The position numbers and the translations under genes were made by a program. A DNA stretch of 64,000 nucleotides from NCBI RefSeq assembly GCF_020085105.1, contig NC_058055.1, positions 23,231,822 to 23,295,821 on the forward strand. The letters run 5' to 3'. The number at the start of each line of letters is the position of its first letter. The first letter of the stretch is position 1. Shown one piece after another: positions 61,701 through 64,000 of the stretch. Below the pieces are notes generated by a model, which saw only the letters and a list, made by a program, of their open reading frames with translations, was not told the origin of the DNA and ran no database searches. The stretch is from Siniperca chuatsi. Taxonomy: Eukaryota; Chordata; Actinopteri; Centrarchiformes; Sinipercidae.

Positions 61701-63750
61701 GTAGCACAAAACATTTTTGGCCAAGGTGGAGAAGTTGGCACATCGAAAAAAAGAGAATGCAATACAGGCTGATGGAAAGAGATTTTTTAAGACCTTGAAG
61801 TTGCCTCATCTATGGTAGACAAAACATGTTGTTCTTCCACTCACTGTTACAGGCCTTCCACTGAAAAACCAGAAAGAATAAGAGAGTGCATAACCGCAAC
61901 GTCCCTGGGTTGAGTCCAGATGGGGGCCCTTGTTGCATCTCACCCCCCTCTGTAACAACAATTTGTTGTTTTATGGAAAGTTACATGCTCTTGACATTTA
62001 TCCATCTGCTGCAGCGTCTCCAGCAATAGCTTGGGTTGCCAGATACAGTTGGTGAGCATGATGGTACCAAACCTGGCAACCTCAATGTGACGACAAGTCT
62101 CCAGGAAGTCACTGTTATTTGCCAACAGACAGTTCCAGCACATAACTTCCACTAAAACCACAAAAGCAGTGTGTTAATTACTGAGCTTTAGAGGTGTTGT
62201 TAGGTGTATTATTGGACTTTTTGACCTTTGGAGAGAGCCAAAGCTTCCAGTCCTCATGCAAGCTAGGCTAATTGCCTCTTGGCCCCAGCTTTGCAGTCAC
62301 TCATGGAGAGAAAGTGAATAAGTGTATTTCCCAAAATGTTGTACTACTCTAAAACTTGTGCAACGTTTTAATGGAAACATAACTACACTTGTACACACAC
62401 GCTTCGCTCAAATGAACAGACCTCTTTATGAGAGTTTTTAAAGAGGAACTCCACACTAGATTATTTTTTATGCACCGGACACACAATCACATAGATTCTT
62501 GTTGGCATATGATGTGAATAAAAGTGATGTTTCCAACATAACAAGTATTGTGTGTAAAACTACTTTTTCTGCTCAAAATAAGCTTGCATGTGATAGTTGA
62601 AAGTTAAGTTTAGCTGAATTCTGTGGCCCCTCGCTAACCGTAACAAAATAGGCAAGACTGAGGACTATTACGCATGTTGACCCCCCACTGTGGTAGCAGC
62701 TGCCGCACCAAATATAAAGAGCAGAGCACTGACTGACTGTAGCCCCAATTTGTGCCTCTCACCCGTAGCTGCTGGTAGCGTGGGCAAGCCTGATAAGCGC
62801 AGGCAGAGAGACAACGTTGTACATGTGTGTGTGTGAACACAACACATTGGCCCGCCGATAACTGTATTATGTTCAGAGCTTAAGAAGATGTTTAGGGCTG
62901 ACAAACAGTGACACAGTTAACTGTGACAAACAGCACACACGGGGAAGCCTCTCGTAGTAGAGCTGCTAGCCCAGCTACAACACAGGTACCCACACAGTGA
63001 CTCTCTCAAAGGGCCATAAATGTGCTTCTAGTGACTGTCAAAGCTCCACCAGACTCCCTGTCTTTAAAGCGTAGAAATGGAGAGTCTGACAGTAGCTTCT
63101 CGTGGCTGTTAGCTCCGACGAGCAGCTCTATGTCCCTGTCCATGACACATAGAGCAGTGGTCAGTCAGTCTCCCCTGTGTTCCCTGACCCCCACACTACA
63201 TAGCCTTCTACAGTCGTTGTTCCCTCACTCCTCTGTTGCATTTTTTAAATATGGTGTGAGGGAGGGTTCTAGCAGAATTTGAGGGTGTAGTTACTTTTTA
63301 ACATCCTCACAGTATTCTTCTCACAAACTAGTTATTAAGTAGTCTTTACAACAAAAATAAGCAAAAACCTTCAGTGACCTGACATGAGCCGTGCTTTTTC
63401 CCAGGTACCACGTCCTGGTATCCAAGTACGGTCACCTGGCCCCGCTGGCGGAGGTGGACCTGAGCCCCCGCTGCACCACGGTGGATGTTCGCTGGGGCGA
63501 GAGGGTGGAGGCCGTCAGCCTTCATCTGGAGCAGACAGTGGGCGACCTGAAGAAACACCTTAAAGCTCTGCTGCAGCTGCCCACCAATGGGATCAGGCTC
63601 TTCTACATCAACCGGGAGATGTGTTCGGTCTTGGGACCTGAGGAGTTGAAGTACGGCTGCCGGGCCCTCCATTCCTACAGAATTCGAGATGGGGATGAGA
63701 TTCTAGTAGTGCCCAAAGTCAAAAGTCGCAGCAGCTCCTCAGATCTTTGA
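55779..63750 (+). CDS. tbcel: Tubulin-specific chaperone cofactor E-like protein, seven coding exons
   Basis: Joins 55779-55911, 56109-56248, 57119-57300, 58238-58494, 58613-58739, 58838-58954 and 63405-63750; all introns are GT-AG and phases match, giving 433 residues (human TBCEL is about 424). TBCEL is related to tubulin cofactor E, lacks its CAP-Gly domain and promotes tubulin heterodimer disruption and turnover. Leucine-rich repeats run from about residue 76 to 275: [64 protein letters not shown] and [10 protein letters not shown]. The C-terminal ubiquitin-like domain covers about 343-427 ([28 protein letters not shown]). The N-terminus is acidic Ser-rich, [10 protein letters not shown], right after an acceptor and an ACC context. 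The last intron is 4.4 kb. The 3' UTR runs out of the window without a visible AATAAA. Confidence 0.96.
56520..56660 (+). mobile_element. tRNA-like SINE fragment in tbcel intron 2
   Basis: GGGTTCGAATCC (56537-56548) is a perfect B box. It is followed by CTGCCCTTTGCTGCATGTC, CCCCCCTCTTTCTCC, TTTCCTGTCTCTCTTCAGCTG and CCATTAAAGGCAAAAAGCCC, ending in an A-rich tail. The A box is eroded. It is part of a tRNA-derived family that also seems to have left fragments at 45495-45600 and 61885-61965. Confidence 0.65.
57015..57074. repeat. Perfect tandem duplication of a 30-bp unit in tbcel intron 2
   Basis: 57015-57044 and 57045-57074 are identical. The unit is AT-rich (starts ATATGTATTATATATAC). It lies 44 bases upstream of the exon 3 start at 57119, just before the pyrimidine-rich acceptor region. 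Confidence 0.9.
58955..63404 (+). other. tbcel last intron (4.4 kb)
   Basis: Bounded by AG|GTACTC and TTTTTCCCAG. Contains a T23 homopolymer at 60175-60197 and a tRNA-like SINE fragment at 61885-61965 (ACCGCAACGTCCCTGGGTTG, TTGTTGCATCTCACCCCCC). Open frames of 60-109 codons inside carry no recognisable feature. Confidence 0.6.
60175..60197. repeat. Poly-T tract
   Basis: 23 uninterrupted T. Could be the tail of a minus-strand retrocopy, but no element body is recognised next to it. Confidence 0.9.
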
Positions 63751-64000
63751 GTCAGGAGGCTCTCTGGTTTTGGATGAATGGGACAGGAATTTATGAAATT
63801 AGTTAATGAACACTGACTGGATACTAAGCTTTGACTTGAGCCTTTTTAGATTAAAAAGGGTGAAATTTTTCAACCTTGAATGTAACGATGTTTGCTGTCC
63901 AACGTATTGAACAAATTTATAATATATTTGCACATAGGATTTCCACATTCACAAAGACTGAGTGCAAGTCACACATTTCTGTGCTTTAGTCACTTGAGCT
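63751..64000 (+). other. tbcel: tbcel 3' UTR, cut by the window edge
   Basis: Follows the TGA at 63748-63750. No AATAAA or ATTAAA is seen before the window ends, so the transcript is likely to continue. Confidence 0.6.

Overview
This window looks like nuclear DNA of a teleost fish, probably a spiny-rayed (percomorph) species. It is AT-rich. Its genes are broken by GT-AG introns, its intergenic space is large, and it is full of repeat types familiar from fish genomes: tRNA-headed SINEs, small terminal-inverted-repeat (TIR) DNA elements, LINE tails and dinucleotide microsatellites. The species assignment is an inference; the exon structures and repeat termini are read directly from the sequence.

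Layout. About 1-29,850 has no protein gene that I can support. It may begin with the 3' UTR of a gene lying off the left edge, and is otherwise a gene desert with scattered transposon copies. sc5d (lathosterol 5-desaturase, + strand) follows: a probable promoter and noncoding exon at about 29,900-30,094, then four coding exons at 32,181-35,711, giving 302 residues with all three histidine boxes. plekhb1 (PH-domain membrane protein, - strand) has six coding exons at 45,969-38,772, giving 185 residues with a PH domain and a hydrophobic C-terminal tail. tbcel (tubulin-folding cofactor E-like, + strand) has a probable promoter and noncoding exon near 51,400-51,503 and seven coding exons at 55,779-63,750, giving 433 residues with leucine-rich repeats and a ubiquitin-like domain. 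sc5d and plekhb1 converge on a repeat-filled interval; plekhb1 and tbcel diverge.

The three genes do not form a pathway: one makes sterols in the ER, one is a membrane-anchored PH protein known from photoreceptors, one acts on tubulin. In mammals SC5D and TBCEL are close neighbours flanking TECTA. Here plekhb1, not tecta, lies between them, so the block is conserved but rearranged.

I found no undescribed enzymatic or defence system. The more unusual items are structural: a perfect 20-bp inverted repeat in the last sc5d intron, a TTAA-flanked element with 19-bp TIRs in sc5d intron 1, a hAT-like element with near-perfect 8-bp target duplications just past sc5d, a SINE with a perfect 13-bp target duplication in plekhb1, a TTAA-flanked element carrying a small basic open frame shifted at an A run, and an abundant TIR family with an internally triplicated copy.
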